A stretch of DNA of 64,000 nucleotides from Natronoarchaeum rubrum (GCF_024494695.1 NZ_JANHDP010000006.1:62001-126000), one strand, 5' to 3'; shown: positions 7,615-20,065, numbered from the stretch's first letter. Numbers and translations are program-made. The notes: generated by a model not told the origin, from the letters alone.

Positions 7615-8970
7615 ATGACAAGTGGAAGCCTGAGTTCCGCGGAGCAGGACGTACTCGACCAGATCGACGAGGAGGACATCGACTTCCTCCGTCTGCAGTT
7701 CACCGACATTCTTGGCACGGTGAAAAACGTCTCCGTCCCGGCCCGGCAGGCCGAGAAAGCGTTCACCGAGGGGATCTACTTCGACGGCTCTTCGATCGAA
7801 GGGTTCGTCCGCATTCAGGAATCGGACATGCGCCTGGTACCCGACCCCTCGACGTTCGCCGTCCTCCCCTGGCGCGACACCGAGGACGGGCGGGCAGCAC
7901 GCCTGATCTGCGACGTCATCGACACCAAGACCGGCGAGCCGTTCAGCGGCGACCCGCGCTCGGTGCTCAAGAGCGTCCTCGACGAAGCCGAGGAGATGGG
8001 CTACACGGTCAACGCCGGCCCCGAGCCGGAGTTCTTCGTCTTCGACAAGGACGAGGACGGCCGCGCGACGACCGAGACCCACGACGCCGGCGGTTACTTT
8101 GATCTGGCGCCCAAGGACCTCGCTTCCGACCTGCGCCGGGAGATCATCTACAACCTCGAGGACATGGACTTCGAGGTCGAGGCTTCCCACCACGAAGTGG
8201 CTGAAGGTCAGCACGAGATCGCGTTCAAGTACGACGACGGCCTGAGCACAGCGGACAACATCGCGACGTTCCGGTCGGTCGTCCGCGCGACCGCGGAAGT
8301 CAACGACGTCCACGCGACGTTCATGCCCAAGCCGATCGCCCACATCAACGGCTCGGGGATGCACACGCACCTCTCGCTGTTCACGACCGACGGCGAGAAC
8401 GCGTTCCACGACGCCGACGACGAGTTCAACCTCTCCGAGACCGCCAAGCAGTTCGTCGCCGGCATCCTCGACCACGCGCCCGCGCTGACCGCCGTCTGCG
8501 ACCCGACGGTCAACAGCTACAAACGCCTGGTACCCGGCTACGAGGCGCCGGTGTACATCGCCTGGTCGGACGTCAACCGCTCGGCGCTGATCCGTAAGCC
8601 GGCGGCCCGCGCGCCCGCCGCCAGCCGGATCGAGCTGCGCTCGCCCGACCCGTCGTGTAACCCTTACCTCGCCCTGGCCGTGATGGTCAAGGCGGGTCTG
8701 GACGGGATCAAGCGCGAACTCGACTGTCCCGACCCCGTCCGCGAGAACATCTACGAGTTCGACGAGGAGAAACGCGACGAGTACGGCATCGAGACGCTGC
8801 CGCCGAACCTCGGCGCCGCCGTCGACGCGCTCGAGGACGACGAGGTCATCCAGGACGCGCTCGGCGAGCACGTCGCCGAGAAGTTCGTCGAGGCCAAGCA
8901 GGCCGAGTACGACGAGTACAAGGCCGAGGTCTCCGAGTGGGAGATCGACAGCTACCTCGAGAAGTTCTGA
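7615..8970 (+). CDS. glnA: glutamine synthetase, type I
   Basis: A 451-aa protein of GSI-alpha length. It shows the beta-grasp N-domain ([18 protein letters not shown]), the active-site latch segment [10 protein letters not shown], the metal- and glutamate-binding GPEPEFFVF (about residue 135), [13 protein letters not shown], the ATP-binding and ammonia-site region [25 protein letters not shown], and [13 protein letters not shown] near 349. The usual bacterial adenylylation tyrosine motif is not evident, so control is likely transcriptional or by feedback/PII. It makes glutamine from glutamate, ammonia and ATP in the cytosol. A TTTAGTA TATA-like element lies about 35 bases upstream of the ATG. 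Confidence 0.97.
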   Translation: MTSGSLSSAEQDVLDQIDEEDIDFLRLQFTDILGTVKNVSVPARQAEKAFTEGIYFDGSSIEGFVRIQESDMRLVPDPSTFAVLPWRDTEDGRAARLICDVIDTKTGEPFSGDPRSVLKSVLDEAEEMGYTVNAGPEPEFFVFDKDEDGRATTETHDAGGYFDLAPKDLASDLRREIIYNLEDMDFEVEASHHEVAEGQHEIAFKYDDGLSTADNIATFRSVVRATAEVNDVHATFMPKPIAHINGSGMHTHLSLFTTDGENAFHDADDEFNLSETAKQFVAGILDHAPALTAVCDPTVNSYKRLVPGYEAPVYIAWSDVNRSALIRKPAARAPAASRIELRSPDPSCNPYLALAVMVKAGLDGIKRELDCPDPVRENIYEFDEEKRDEYGIETLPPNLGAAVDALEDDEVIQDALGEHVAEKFVEAKQAEYDEYKAEVSEWEIDSYLEKF

Positions 8971-9082
8971 AGCCGGCCGTTCACGAACCACTCTCCGTTT
9001 TTGCGCCGATCGCTACACGTCCAGCAGCGGCGTCCATCCACGGGGCCCGCGCGGTAGCCACCGGTCGAGACGCCGCGACACC

Positions 9083-9088
9083 CTTAAA
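9083..9088 (+). promoter_or_regulatory. TATA box of rnpB
   Basis: CTTAAA lies 25-30 bases before the predicted RNase P RNA 5' end, consistent with an archaeal RNA polymerase promoter. Confidence 0.5.
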
Positions 9089-9112
9089 CGACGGAGGGGC
9101 GTACCGTCGAAT

Positions 9113-9469
9113 CGGTAGAGAGAGCCCGGCCTCCGCGAGCCCTCGCGGGCGCGCGAGGAAAGTCCCCCCACCGTCCGGGCAGGCGACCGGGCACAAGCCC
9201 GGGGCGGGAGACCGTCGGCACTGGAACAGAAACGACACGTCTCGGCCCGACCGATGCGGTGCGCGACCCCGAAGCGAGAAAGCGCGAGCGAGAAAGCAAC
9301 GGGAAGCTAACCCACCCAGGAATGAGGGTCGAGGATCGGTGGAACGGCGAATCCTCGCCGGTGCAAGTCGGCGCCGCGGCGTGCAAACGCCGAAAGGTAG
9401 CCCGGACGCGGGCGTCGACGCTTAGCCGAATGCCGGGAAGAACAGAAGGGGGCTTACTCCTCTCTGCCG
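9113..9469 (+). ncRNA. rnpB: RNase P RNA (archaeal type A)
   Basis: This is the catalytic RNA that matures tRNA 5' ends. The universal CR-I block GAGGAAAGTCC is at 9155-9165, and the matching CR-V segment ACAGAAGGGGGCTTA lies at 9442-9456. An internal ACTGGAACAGAAAC segment follows CR-I as expected. The ends were set by helix P1: CGGTAGAGA at 9113-9121 pairs with TCTCTGCCG at 9461-9469 (one G-U pair). The length of 357 nucleotides fits archaeal type A RNAs. Open frames crossing the region in several phases are spurious. Confidence 0.93.
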
Positions 9470-9604
9470 TGTTCTAACTCGCCAGCGACGCCGCCGTCGA
9501 TATCGCGGCGGGAGACGCGGCATCGCGGAGCGGTTCTCCGACGGGCGTCGCGGCGTCGAGACGCCGCGGCGACGACGGCTTCGAGCGCGTCGAGAGCGGC
9601 GTCG

Positions 9605-10210
9605 TCAGTTGCCCTGAATCGCGTCGATGACCATCGCAGCCGCCACGACCGTCTCCTTGGGGACGTCGCTAGCGTCGTCGATCGTGATGTCGTAGGTGTC
9701 TTTCAGCGAGAGCTGGCCCGAGATGTTGCCGACGTGGTCCCCGCTCTGGTCGGTGATCTCGTACTTGTGGGGGATCCACTCGCCGAACGGGATGAGGTTC
9801 CGCGCGGCGGTGATCATCGCACCGCGCGAGTTGATCTCGGCGATCTTGGCCTCGGTGTCGGCATCACGGATCTTCCAGGTGTCCTGGAAGATGGAGTAGT
9901 CGTTGTCGAGGATCGCGATGTCTTCGCCGGTCTGGGCGTCGGTGAGCACGTAGTTACCGGCCACGTCGATGATGCCGCCGGCTTTGACGGTGAAAACGTC
10001 GTTGCCGTCGCCGTCGGTGAAGGGGAACTCCTCTTTCATCTTTAACATCTTCTGTTTCCCCCGCAGGACGACGTTGCCGGCGGCGTCGGTGGCCTTGTAC
10101 TTGTTCCGGATCATCGACTGGACGACCTGATACTCGCTGTCTGTGAGGTCGATCCCGCTGATCGACCCGTCGCCTGCAGTTGCCATGGACGCCATTTCTC
10201 CGTGCATCAC
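9605..10210 (-). CDS. LURP-one-related (LOR) family protein
   Basis: A 201-aa protein resembling the LURP-one/tubby-like beta-barrel family: alternating beta strands with YKATDAAGNVVLRGKQKMLKMKEEFPF, GIIDVAGNYVLTDAQTGEDIAIL, DTWKIRDADTEAKIAEI and HKYEITDQSGDHVGNISG. These are the repeated patterns in which a residue-pair turn (D..G) precedes each strand. In bacteria and plants the fold is scramblase-like, but no activity is established for the archaeal members. Several in-frame ATGs occur at the N-terminus (10210, 10207, 10195, 10186); the longest is given and the MATAGDG start at 10186 is an equally plausible choice. It is divergent from the PRC-barrel gene. Confidence 0.7.
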   Translation of the reverse strand: MMHGEMASMATAGDGSISGIDLTDSEYQVVQSMIRNKYKATDAAGNVVLRGKQKMLKMKEEFPFTDGDGNDVFTVKAGGIIDVAGNYVLTDAQTGEDIAILDNDYSIFQDTWKIRDADTEAKIAEINSRGAMITAARNLIPFGEWIPHKYEITDQSGDHVGNISGQLSLKDTYDITIDDASDVPKETVVAAAMVIDAIQGN

Positions 10211-10310
10211 ACTTGAATTTTCGCAGTCGTCGCAGTGACGGCAACACGGCAGAGATCGACGCCGAACCGGGACCCGGAACTAAGCGTCCGTCCGTCGTAG
10301 TCGGGCGTGC

Positions 10311-10547
10311 ATGACCGAACTCACGGACGACGCGGTCGGGAAGACGGTCGTCGGCGCGAACGGGAAGGAACTGGGCGTCGTCGCCAGCGTCGAAGGCGGA
10401 ACGGCCCACGTCGACCCCAACCCGAGCCTCGCCGAACAGGTGATGTCGACGATCGGCTGGGAGGACGCCGACGAGGAGGACTATCGGGTGACCGAGGACA
10501 TGGTCGATCACGTCGACGAGGAGGTCGTACTGCAGGGGGACCTGTAA
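10311..10547 (+). CDS. small PRC-barrel-like protein
   Basis: A 78-aa acidic protein. MTELTDDAVGKTVVGANGKELGVVASVEGGTAHVDPNP fits the short beta-barrel pattern of PRC-barrel proteins (a GKxVVxxxGxxLGxV core), and the rest (EEDYRVTEDMVDHVDEEVVLQGDL) ends with a strand often seen at the barrel edge. PRC-barrels in archaea are small adaptors implicated in RNA processing or cell-division complexes, but this family member is uncharacterised. It lies between the divergent LOR gene and uvrA, and its spacing to uvrA (122 bases) makes an operon unlikely. Confidence 0.65.
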   Translation: MTELTDDAVGKTVVGANGKELGVVASVEGGTAHVDPNPSLAEQVMSTIGWEDADEEDYRVTEDMVDHVDEEVVLQGDL

Positions 10548-10669
10548 GGCGGCGTCAGTGAGTCGACGCCGGCGACTCGACGCCGCAGCACCGCGACCGG
10601 ACCACTTTCACCGTGCAAGCATCCGCAACCGACAGCCCTTCATTCGCTTAGCCGCTTGCTGCGCTATAG

Positions 10670-13633
<2,964 letters not shown>

Positions 13634-13767
13634 CCTCCGCCACGTTCCAATTACCGATCGTTCCGTTTCTCTGTACCACCGGTCGCGAGTACTAACGAAC
13701 CGCTGTGACGGATAGTTACTTGCCAGATGGCCAAAAGTACTTGCCGCTCGCTCGCTAAATAGGGGCC

Positions 13768-14466
13768 ATGACTCCGATCGATATCGCGCTCGTCGTCGGC
13801 GGGCTGATCCTCGCGTTCGCCGGTGCGGCGCTGTTCAAGTACACCGTCGCGGCCGTCGGGTTGCTGGCCGGCGGTTCGGGCGGCTACCTGCTGGCCAGTA
13901 CGGTCGCACCCGAGCCGATGACGATGGCAGCGGGCGCACTGGCCGGCGCGCTCGTGGGCGTGTTCCTGCTGTTCTCGGTGATCACGACCGTCGCGATGAT
14001 CCCCGGGTTCGTGCTGGGATCGTACGTCGGTGCGATGGTTGTCGGGCTCGAGGCCGGCAATCTCGCCGTCGGCACGATCGGCCCGACGCTGCTGGGCGGG
14101 ATCGCCGGCGCGGCGATCTGCGGGCTCCTATTCAAAAAGGTGCTCCCGATCCTCACGGGGCTGCTGGGCGCGGCGCTGGCGACGCGAGCCTGGACGATCG
14201 ACGCGTTCACCGAGGCGGCGTCGTCGCTGGATCCCTCGCCCGTGCTGATCGAGCCGGGCGTTCCCTTCGCCGCGGTGTTCGTCGCGGGGACGCTCACCCA
14301 GTACGGCCTGCTGAAACTGGGCTGGGCCAAGAAACTCGGGACCCCGTTGAAAGACATCTGGCGTCGCGGCCGCGGCGGGGACCGCGACTCCGGCGTCGAG
14401 TCCGAAAGCGACGCTGACCCGCTGTCCGGGCCGGGCGACGGCGACGACGGCGTCGCGGGACAGTAG
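13768..14466 (+). CDS. multi-helix membrane protein of unknown function
   Basis: A 232-aa protein with about six hydrophobic segments between residues 5 and 180, extremely rich in glycine and alanine (VGLLAGGSGGYLLAS, LAGALVGVFLLF, LLGGIAGAAICGLLF). It resembles the TM198/DUF4203-type folds in helix packing, but the match is only compositional. The C-terminal 45 residues are charged and disordered (RRGRGGDRDSGVESESDADPLSG). It lies alone between uvrA and the BNR-repeat gene on the same strand, with 134- and 133-base spacers, so it is probably transcribed separately. Confidence 0.6.
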   Translation: MTPIDIALVVGGLILAFAGAALFKYTVAAVGLLAGGSGGYLLASTVAPEPMTMAAGALAGALVGVFLLFSVITTVAMIPGFVLGSYVGAMVVGLEAGNLAVGTIGPTLLGGIAGAAICGLLFKKVLPILTGLLGAALATRAWTIDAFTEAASSLDPSPVLIEPGVPFAAVFVAGTLTQYGLLKLGWAKKLGTPLKDIWRRGRGGDRDSGVESESDADPLSGPGDGDDGVAGQ

Positions 14467-14599
14467 CGACTTCGATTCGGACACCCCGCGACTAACCGTC
14501 GCCGTCGATCGGACGCTGCGGGCCGTTCTTCTATCGCTCGTCGCTCGATCAGCGTCGCACGGGCGGCCACTCATGTGAACGCGGGACGAACGTGACCAC

Positions 14600-15598
14600 A
14601 TGACAGTGTACGCTGCCATGCGGAACGGCGTGCTCGCGGTAGACGATGGCGACGACCGGTCGACGACCGAGGGCCTCGTCGACTACCGGATCGAGTGCGT
14701 CGACGCGGCGGCCGAACACGCCTTCTGCGGGACGTTCGAGTCGGGACTGTACCGGACGATCGACGGCGAGTCCTGGGAGTGCGTCGGCGCTGACTCGCTG
14801 CCCGACGCCGTCACCGCGGTGCGGGTCAGTCCGCACGACCCGCGGGAGATCTGGGTCGGGACCGAGCCCAGCCGGCTATTCAAATCGCCCGACGCGGGCA
14901 AGACGTGGCGCGAGCTACCGGCGCTGACGTCTCTGCCCTCGTCCGACGAGTGGTCGTTCCCGCCTCGCCCCGCGACGCATCACGTGCGCTGGATCGAACT
15001 CGATCCGATCGACCCCGAGCGCATCTACGTCGGAATCGAGGCGGGCGCGCTACTGGTCAGCGAGGACGGCGGCGAGACGTGGACCGACCGGCCGGAGGGC
15101 TCCCGACGGGACAACCACTGGCTGGCGACCCACGACGACGCATCCGGCCGCGTCTACTCGGCGGCCGGCGACGGCTACGCCGAGTCGACCGACGGCGGGC
15201 TGACGTGGCAACATCCCCAGGAAGGATTAGAGCACCGCTACGTCTGGAGCGTCGCCGTCGATCCCGATGATCCCGATACGGTGCTCGTCGCGGCGGCCAG
15301 CGGCGCCAACAGCGCCCACCGCGTCGGCGAGTCCTACGTCTATCGCAAGCGAGGCGAGGACGACGACTGGAGCCGGGTCGGCGACGGGTACGAGAGCGGC
15401 GCGGGACTGCCGACCGGACAGGGAACCTACCGGTACGTGTTGTCGTCGGGACGCGGGGCGGGCGAGCTCTGGGCGCTCTCGAACACCGGACTGTTCCACA
15501 CGGTGAACGCGGGGGATAGCTGGGAGCGCGTCGGCGTGGCGTGGCCCGGTCGGTTCGACGACGCGACGGCGCGCGGGCTGGCCGTCGTCGGGGAGTGA
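14600..15598 (+). CDS. BNR/Asp-box beta-propeller protein
   Basis: A 332-aa protein built of repeating beta blades with Asp-box signatures (S/T-x-D-x-G-x-T-W): SPDAGKTW near residue 97, SEDGGETW near 153, STDGGLTW near 196, and a weaker TVNAGDSW near 302. This pattern is found in sortilin/VPS10, plant HCF136-like and glycosidase-like propellers. No signal peptide is seen, so it is probably cytosolic, and none of the sialidase catalytic residues can be identified. Haloarchaeal relatives are annotated as glycosyl hydrolases, which the sequence does not support. A binding or scaffold role is more likely. Confidence 0.75.
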   Translation: MTVYAAMRNGVLAVDDGDDRSTTEGLVDYRIECVDAAAEHAFCGTFESGLYRTIDGESWECVGADSLPDAVTAVRVSPHDPREIWVGTEPSRLFKSPDAGKTWRELPALTSLPSSDEWSFPPRPATHHVRWIELDPIDPERIYVGIEAGALLVSEDGGETWTDRPEGSRRDNHWLATHDDASGRVYSAAGDGYAESTDGGLTWQHPQEGLEHRYVWSVAVDPDDPDTVLVAAASGANSAHRVGESYVYRKRGEDDDWSRVGDGYESGAGLPTGQGTYRYVLSSGRGAGELWALSNTGLFHTVNAGDSWERVGVAWPGRFDDATARGLAVVGE

Positions 15599-15802
15599 TC
15601 CCGACGAAACGGGTAGCGAACAGACGGCAGGACGTCGATCCGGGGAAGGGAGTGCCGTACGATCGCGAGCCCCTCCGCGGCAGCGTTCAGAGCACGCCGG
15701 AGCGTCGCCGCGGCTTCGGATGTAAACGTACGCCGGAGTTCGGACGTCAGCCTCGAAATCGAGAAGGTATTTACTCGCGGGGGCTGACACACCGGACCGG
15801 AG

Positions 15803-16957
15803 ATGCACGATTTCGCCGTCGTCGGCTGCGGACCGCCCGGGGCGCGGTTCGCCCGGCGGGCCGCCGAGGAGGGGTACGACGTGGTCGCCTTCGAGAAGGG
15901 GCGAGTGGGCGAGCCGCTGGCCTGCTCCGGTCACGTCAGCACGGACATCTGGGAGTTCACGGGGCCGGACGCGCGCGACGAGCTATTTCAAAATCGCATC
16001 CGCGGCGCCCGGTTCCACGTCGCGGGAGCGGCGGAGAACGGGAGCGATGGTCGGAGCAGCAGCGCCGACGAGCGCGCTCGCGAGGGCGGTCCGCAGTTCG
16101 ACGCCGACGACGGGTATCCGTTCTACAAGGACGAGACGGTCTCGAACGTGATCGACCGCGTCGGGCTGGATCGCCACCTCGCGGACTTGGCGCGCGACGC
16201 GGGCGCCGACGTTCGCGAACGCCACACCGTCACGGGCGTCGACGAGCACGAAGACCGCGTCGAACTGACGGTCAAGTCGCCCGAGGGAACTGAGACGGTC
16301 GCGGCGAAGATGGTCGCGGGCGCCGACGGACCGCGCTCGCGCGTTCGGGACGAACTCGGGCTCGCGGAACCCGGCGAGTTGCTCCACGGCGTGCTGGGCT
16401 TCGATCCCGAACCCGACGGGCAGGACTTCGTCGACGTCCACCTCTCGGCGCCCCGCTTTTTCGCGTGGCGCATCCCGCGGGGCGACGCCGGCGTCGAGTA
16501 CGGGCTGGCGGCGCCGCCGGGCGACGGCGTCCGCGACCTGTTCGAGGAGCTGCAGTCGGGCTACGGCGTCGAACTCGAAAATCGGTGTTCGGGCGCGATC
16601 CCGGTCGGCCCGCCCGAGACCGTCACCTCGCGGCGCGGGTTCCTGCTCGGCGACGCCGCCGCCCAGACGAAACCGTTCACCGGGGGCGGCATCCTCTACG
16701 GCATGACCGCGGCCGATCACGCCGTCGAGCAGATCGATCCGGACTGGCCGCCGACGCTCGCCGACTACGAGCGCGCGTGGCGCGACGACCTCTCGCAAGA
16801 GATTCGGCTGGGCCACCTGCTGCGCCGGGCGTACTCGCTGCCCGAGCCGGTCCAGCGGCTGGGTCTGGGAGCGCTGTCGGGCGAGATCGGCGTCCACATG
16901 GATCGGCCGACGTCGCTGTTCTCCCGCGAGCAGCTGACGGCGTGGCTGACGTCCTGA
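15803..16957 (+). CDS. geranylgeranyl-reductase-family FAD oxidoreductase
   Basis: A 384-aa flavoprotein. The N-terminal Rossmann motif DFAVVGCGPPGARFARRAAEEGYDVVAFEK (GxGxxG variant GCGPPG) binds the FAD ADP moiety. A second FAD motif GFLLGDAAAQTKPFTGGGILYGM lies near residues 281-303. The CSGHVSTD segment near residue 42 matches the CSG motif of archaeal digeranylgeranylglycerophospholipid reductases. These enzymes saturate isoprenoid chains of membrane lipids or menaquinone. Haloarchaea carry several paralogues, so the exact substrate is not determined. A variable Ser/Glu-rich loop (GSDGRSSSADERAREGG) is inserted around residue 80-98. It is convergent with the YgfZ-like gene, 17 bases away. 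Confidence 0.8.
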   Translation: MHDFAVVGCGPPGARFARRAAEEGYDVVAFEKGRVGEPLACSGHVSTDIWEFTGPDARDELFQNRIRGARFHVAGAAENGSDGRSSSADERAREGGPQFDADDGYPFYKDETVSNVIDRVGLDRHLADLARDAGADVRERHTVTGVDEHEDRVELTVKSPEGTETVAAKMVAGADGPRSRVRDELGLAEPGELLHGVLGFDPEPDGQDFVDVHLSAPRFFAWRIPRGDAGVEYGLAAPPGDGVRDLFEELQSGYGVELENRCSGAIPVGPPETVTSRRGFLLGDAAAQTKPFTGGGILYGMTAADHAVEQIDPDWPPTLADYERAWRDDLSQEIRLGHLLRRAYSLPEPVQRLGLGALSGEIGVHMDRPTSLFSREQLTAWLTS

Positions 16958-16974
16958 TCGCCCGGAGAATAGAA

Positions 16975-18060
16975 TCAGTACGTCGGCAGTCGGGCAGACT
17001 GATCGGTCCCTTCGTAGAACGGCAGGTCGACGACCGTCGCCGCGACCTCCTCACCGTCGACGCGAACCGTCAGGTCGGCGTCGTCGCCGACCCCGTACTC
17101 CACGAGCGCGAACGCGATCGGCTCGCCGACCGTCGGGCTGTCGACGGCTCTGGTGACCTCGCCGACGGCGCTGTCGCCGTCGAACACCGCAGCGCCGCCC
17201 TCGGGGACGGCCTCGCAAGTCAGTCCGACGAGGCGCTTGCTCGGCCGGCCGCGGTTCTCGACGCGCGAGACGACCTCCTGACCGACGTAGCAGCCCTTCT
17301 CGAAATCGAGCGCGTTGCGGACGCCGACGACGTTCGGCACGTTTCCTTCGAGTTCCGTTTCGAACAGCGGCGTCCCCGCCTCCAGGGTGAGCGCATCCCA
17401 GGCGTCGTAGCCGACCGGTGCCGCGTTCATCCCCTGCATTTCGAGGATCTCGTACACGTCGTCGGCGGCGTCGGCCGCACAGACGATCTCGTACCCCTCG
17501 TCGCCGGTCGGCGCGTCCGTCCGGAGCACGCTGACGCCGACGTCGCCCATCGACCCGCGGACGAACGTGAGCTGTTCCTCGGGCGTGCTCGATCCGTTGA
17601 GCACGCTGGCGACCTTCTCGGTGGCCTTCGGGCCGTGGACGCCGAACACCGCGAAGTCGTCGGTCGCCTCGCGGATCTCGACGTCCTGAACGAACACCTT
17701 CTCGCTCCACTCCTCCGCCAGCGGGGCGGCGCGCTGAGGCGGCGTGAACAGCAGCAGGCGCTCGCCCGCGTTGTACACGTACATGTCGGTCTCGACGCCG
17801 CCCTGCGGGTCCAGAACGAGGGCGTAGGCACCCTCGCCGTCGGCGTCGGGCACGCGATTGGAGACGACGTTGTCGACGTACTCGACGCGGTCGGATCCCT
17901 CGACGACGACGACGCCGTAGGCCATCTCGATCAGCCCGACGACGTTCCTGACCGCCCGCTGTTCGCGCTCGGGACGGCCGAAGTTGCGGACGACGCGCCG
18001 GCCGCCGCGCTCGCCGAACGCGGCGCCGTGGTCCTCGTGGACCGGGCCGATGACTGTCAT
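16975..18060 (-). CDS. ygfZ: YgfZ/GcvT-like folate-binding protein
   Basis: A 361-aa member of the aminomethyltransferase superfamily. The diagnostic motif KGCYVGQE at residues 255-262 (Cys257) is the YgfZ/IBA57 signature and is absent from true GcvT. N-terminal strands (VEYVDNVVSNRV, YALVLDPQGGVETDMYVY) and the C-terminal beta barrel fit the folate-binding fold. Family members use tetrahydrofolate to help assemble or repair Fe-S clusters in certain radical and dehydratase enzymes. Archaeal databases often label it GcvT, but no gcvH or gcvP lies nearby. It has an 87% folate-fold-sized length, slightly longer than E. coli YgfZ. Confidence 0.8.
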   Translation of the reverse strand: MTVIGPVHEDHGAAFGERGGRRVVRNFGRPEREQRAVRNVVGLIEMAYGVVVVEGSDRVEYVDNVVSNRVPDADGEGAYALVLDPQGGVETDMYVYNAGERLLLFTPPQRAAPLAEEWSEKVFVQDVEIREATDDFAVFGVHGPKATEKVASVLNGSSTPEEQLTFVRGSMGDVGVSVLRTDAPTGDEGYEIVCAADAADDVYEILEMQGMNAAPVGYDAWDALTLEAGTPLFETELEGNVPNVVGVRNALDFEKGCYVGQEVVSRVENRGRPSKRLVGLTCEAVPEGGAAVFDGDSAVGEVTRAVDSPTVGEPIAFALVEYGVGDDADLTVRVDGEEVAATVVDLPFYEGTDQSARLPTY

Positions 18061-18124
18061 TGAGGGGTACTCCGCACCGTATCCGAAAAAGGCTCGCGCT
18101 TCGGCTCGACAACGCTTCGGACCG

Positions 18125-18421
18125 TCAGAACGGCAGTCGCTCGCGCAGTTCCTCGTAGAACGACCGGTCCTCGCCCGCTTCCTCGACGTCGGGGACGACG
18201 TGGTCTGCCGGTTTGATCACGGTGCGGTCGCCCTTGTGATCGACGTCGATCAGTTCGTCCTCTTTCAGCGATTCCAGCGCCCCCTCCATATCGTGGATGC
18301 TGACGTCCGCGTGCGACCGGAGTTCGAACACCGTCATGCCGTCCTCGGGCCGGTCGACGAGGGCGTCGAGCACCTCGACCTCGGTCGCGTCCCGGTCGCG
18401 GTACTCCCGCCGTACTCTCAT
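18125..18421 (-). CDS. small winged-helix-like haloarchaeal protein
   Basis: A 98-aa protein read from the ATG at 18421. The frame continues upstream, but over the opposite gene. MRVRREYRDRDATEVEVLDALVDRPEDGMTVFELRSHADVSIHDMEGALESLKEDELIDVDHKGDRTVIKP has the helix-helix-helix-wing layout of a winged HTH (positions about 12-70), followed by an acidic tail and a SFYEELRERLPF end. It resembles an uncharacterised haloarchaeal family. A DNA-binding regulatory role is plausible. It is 64 bases from ygfZ on the same strand and could be its cotranscribed upstream partner... the order places this gene first. Confidence 0.65.
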   Translation of the reverse strand: MRVRREYRDRDATEVEVLDALVDRPEDGMTVFELRSHADVSIHDMEGALESLKEDELIDVDHKGDRTVIKPADHVVPDVEEAGEDRSFYEELRERLPF

Positions 18422-18580
18422 GTCTGGTACATTCTCCCCCTGTGGTTTTACCTTATCCCAAGATTCTTGACGTGTTCGGCGAGATCGGGGCCTCGGTCGG
18501 CGACAGCGCTGAGCGGGGGCGGCCGAGGCGCCGCCGGACGGCGGCCAGCGGCAACTTTTTAGGGCCCGGTTGGGTAGGCG

Positions 18581-19495
18581 ATGGCAATGGGTCTCAGGTG
18601 TTCGCTTCTCGGACACAGCTTCGGCGACAGCGAGGTCGAGCGAGAGCGAGAGGAACAGGGCAGCGAGGTGGTCGTGACGATCCGCGAGGAGCAGACGTGT
18701 TCGCGATGCGGGAAGACGAAGCTCGTCAGCGAGAACAAGGAAGTGACGTCGCTGGCGGCCCGCGAGAGCGCGTCCGAGCCGGCGAACGCAGCGACGGGCG
18801 AGGACGCCGCAGCGAGCGGCGGCCACGCGCCCAGCGCCGCCGACAGCGCCCCTGCGACCGGTGGTGCCGCGGACGACGCCGCCGACGAGTCGTTCGCAGC
18901 CGGCGACGGCCGCGACGCGGAGATCATCGACGACGGGCCCGACGAGAGCGTGCCCGAGGCCACCCGCGAAGCGGCGTCGGTCGCGGAGGACGACGGCGAG
19001 ACCGCGAGCGGCTCCGAAAGCCCGGTCGATCCCGAAGCCGACCCCGAGGACGACGCGGTGATCCTCGACGAGAGCGACGAGGAAGCCCCCGAGCCCGGCG
19101 AGCGCGAGCACGGCGAGTGGCCCGACGCCGACGATACCCGTCGAAGCGACGACGCCGAGGGATCGCCTCAGGAGTGGCCCGACGCCGACGGCGAGGACGA
19201 GGGGTTCGACGCCGAACCCACCAGCGGCGAACCCGACGATGTCGAGTTCGGCGGCGGACTGACGCCCGAGGAAGCGAGCGGAACGCCGGACGGCGACGGG
19301 CAAGTCGTCGGGAGTACGGACACCGGCTTCACGAGCGCGAACAGCGCGCCCTCGCCGGTCGACGCCGACCGCGAGCGCGAGACGACCGAGTACGTCTGCC
19401 CGGAGTGTGGCCACACCGCCGCCGGCACCGGAACGTCGCTGCGAGCCGGCGACATCTGCCCGGAGTGTCGCCGCGGCTACATCGCCGAGCGGTGA
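18581..19495 (+). CDS. acidic protein with zinc motifs at both ends
   Basis: A 304-aa protein. Residues 6-60 contain CSLLGHSFG and CSRCGKTKLVSENKEV (a CxxC pair), residues 65-255 are a disordered stretch rich in Asp, Glu, Ala and Ser, and residues 270-300 hold CPECG and CPECRRGYIAER, a classical zinc ribbon. It belongs to a family restricted to haloarchaea as far as I recall, with no known function. The start may be the second Met (MGLRC, 18587). No partner gene is coupled; the next gene lies 46 bases downstream. A GGG/CCC-rich, TATA-poor upstream region gives no promoter clue. Confidence 0.6.
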   Translation: MAMGLRCSLLGHSFGDSEVEREREEQGSEVVVTIREEQTCSRCGKTKLVSENKEVTSLAARESASEPANAATGEDAAASGGHAPSAADSAPATGGAADDAADESFAAGDGRDAEIIDDGPDESVPEATREAASVAEDDGETASGSESPVDPEADPEDDAVILDESDEEAPEPGEREHGEWPDADDTRRSDDAEGSPQEWPDADGEDEGFDAEPTSGEPDDVEFGGGLTPEEASGTPDGDGQVVGSTDTGFTSANSAPSPVDADRERETTEYVCPECGHTAAGTGTSLRAGDICPECRRGYIAER

Positions 19496-19541
19496 ACGCC
19501 AAGCGTAACCGGTAAATCAGCCCCGACCGATTCCACCAATC

Positions 19542-19934
19542 ATGAAGGAGTACAAGATGCGACGCGGCGAGCACCTCGAAGACCGGATCCCGGACATGGA
19601 GTCGACCGTCGAAGATTACTTCGGCGAGATCACCGCCACCCAGGAGTTCAAGGGCAACGACCTCCACGTCGTCGAGGACCCGGACAACCCGGTGTTCGAG
19701 CGGATCGTCGCCGGCACATCCGAGTACAGCGGCAAGAAGAACAAGCTCGCGGTCCACTTCGAGGAGCGCGACGCCGAGGACGTCATCGCCGAGGGCAACG
19801 CCGACGCGGCCGCCGACGCGGTCGACGCCAAGAACGACTTCCTGCTCGAAGCCACCGGCCGGGACGCCAAGGCCCGGCGCGACTCGATGAAGCGCGCCGT
19901 CGAGGACGACCCGGACCACGACGTCGACGCCTGA
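19542..19934 (+). CDS. conserved 130-aa haloarchaeal protein (DUF5611-like)
   Basis: A 130-aa acidic protein starting MKEYKMRRGEHLEDRIPDM, followed by FGEITATQEFKGNDLHVVEDPDNPVFERIVAGTSEYSGKKNKLAVHF, a strand-rich core of about 60 residues, and a helical C-terminus (RDAKARRDSMKRAVEDDPDHDVDA). I recall this as the DUF5611 family, which has no established function; the family number is from memory. There are no cysteines, membrane segments or catalytic motifs that point to an activity. It follows the dual-zinc gene by 46 bases and could be cotranscribed with it. Confidence 0.65.
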   Translation: MKEYKMRRGEHLEDRIPDMESTVEDYFGEITATQEFKGNDLHVVEDPDNPVFERIVAGTSEYSGKKNKLAVHFEERDAEDVIAEGNADAAADAVDAKNDFLLEATGRDAKARRDSMKRAVEDDPDHDVDA

Positions 19935-20065
19935 TCGCGGCCGCATCCTCTCGCTGAGCTCGCAGTTCGATAGCTGTTGCGCCGGCTGTACGGCCTTGCC
20001 TCCGAGAGCAGGAGCCGCTCGCTCGCGCCCCAACGCCTTCCACGCGGGACGTGGACGGGACAGTG

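Noticed and set aside
7597..8991. 464-codon open frame opposite glnA
   Set aside because: Antisense shadow; glnA on the plus strand shows all glutamine synthetase motifs.
9084..9425. Open frames across the RNase P RNA region on both strands
   Set aside because: The region has the conserved RNase P RNA blocks and closing helix P1, so the frames are by-products of GC content.
16465..18063. 532-codon plus-strand frame spanning the flavin reductase end and ygfZ antisense
   Set aside because: It crosses two real genes on opposite strands and shows no coherent domain.
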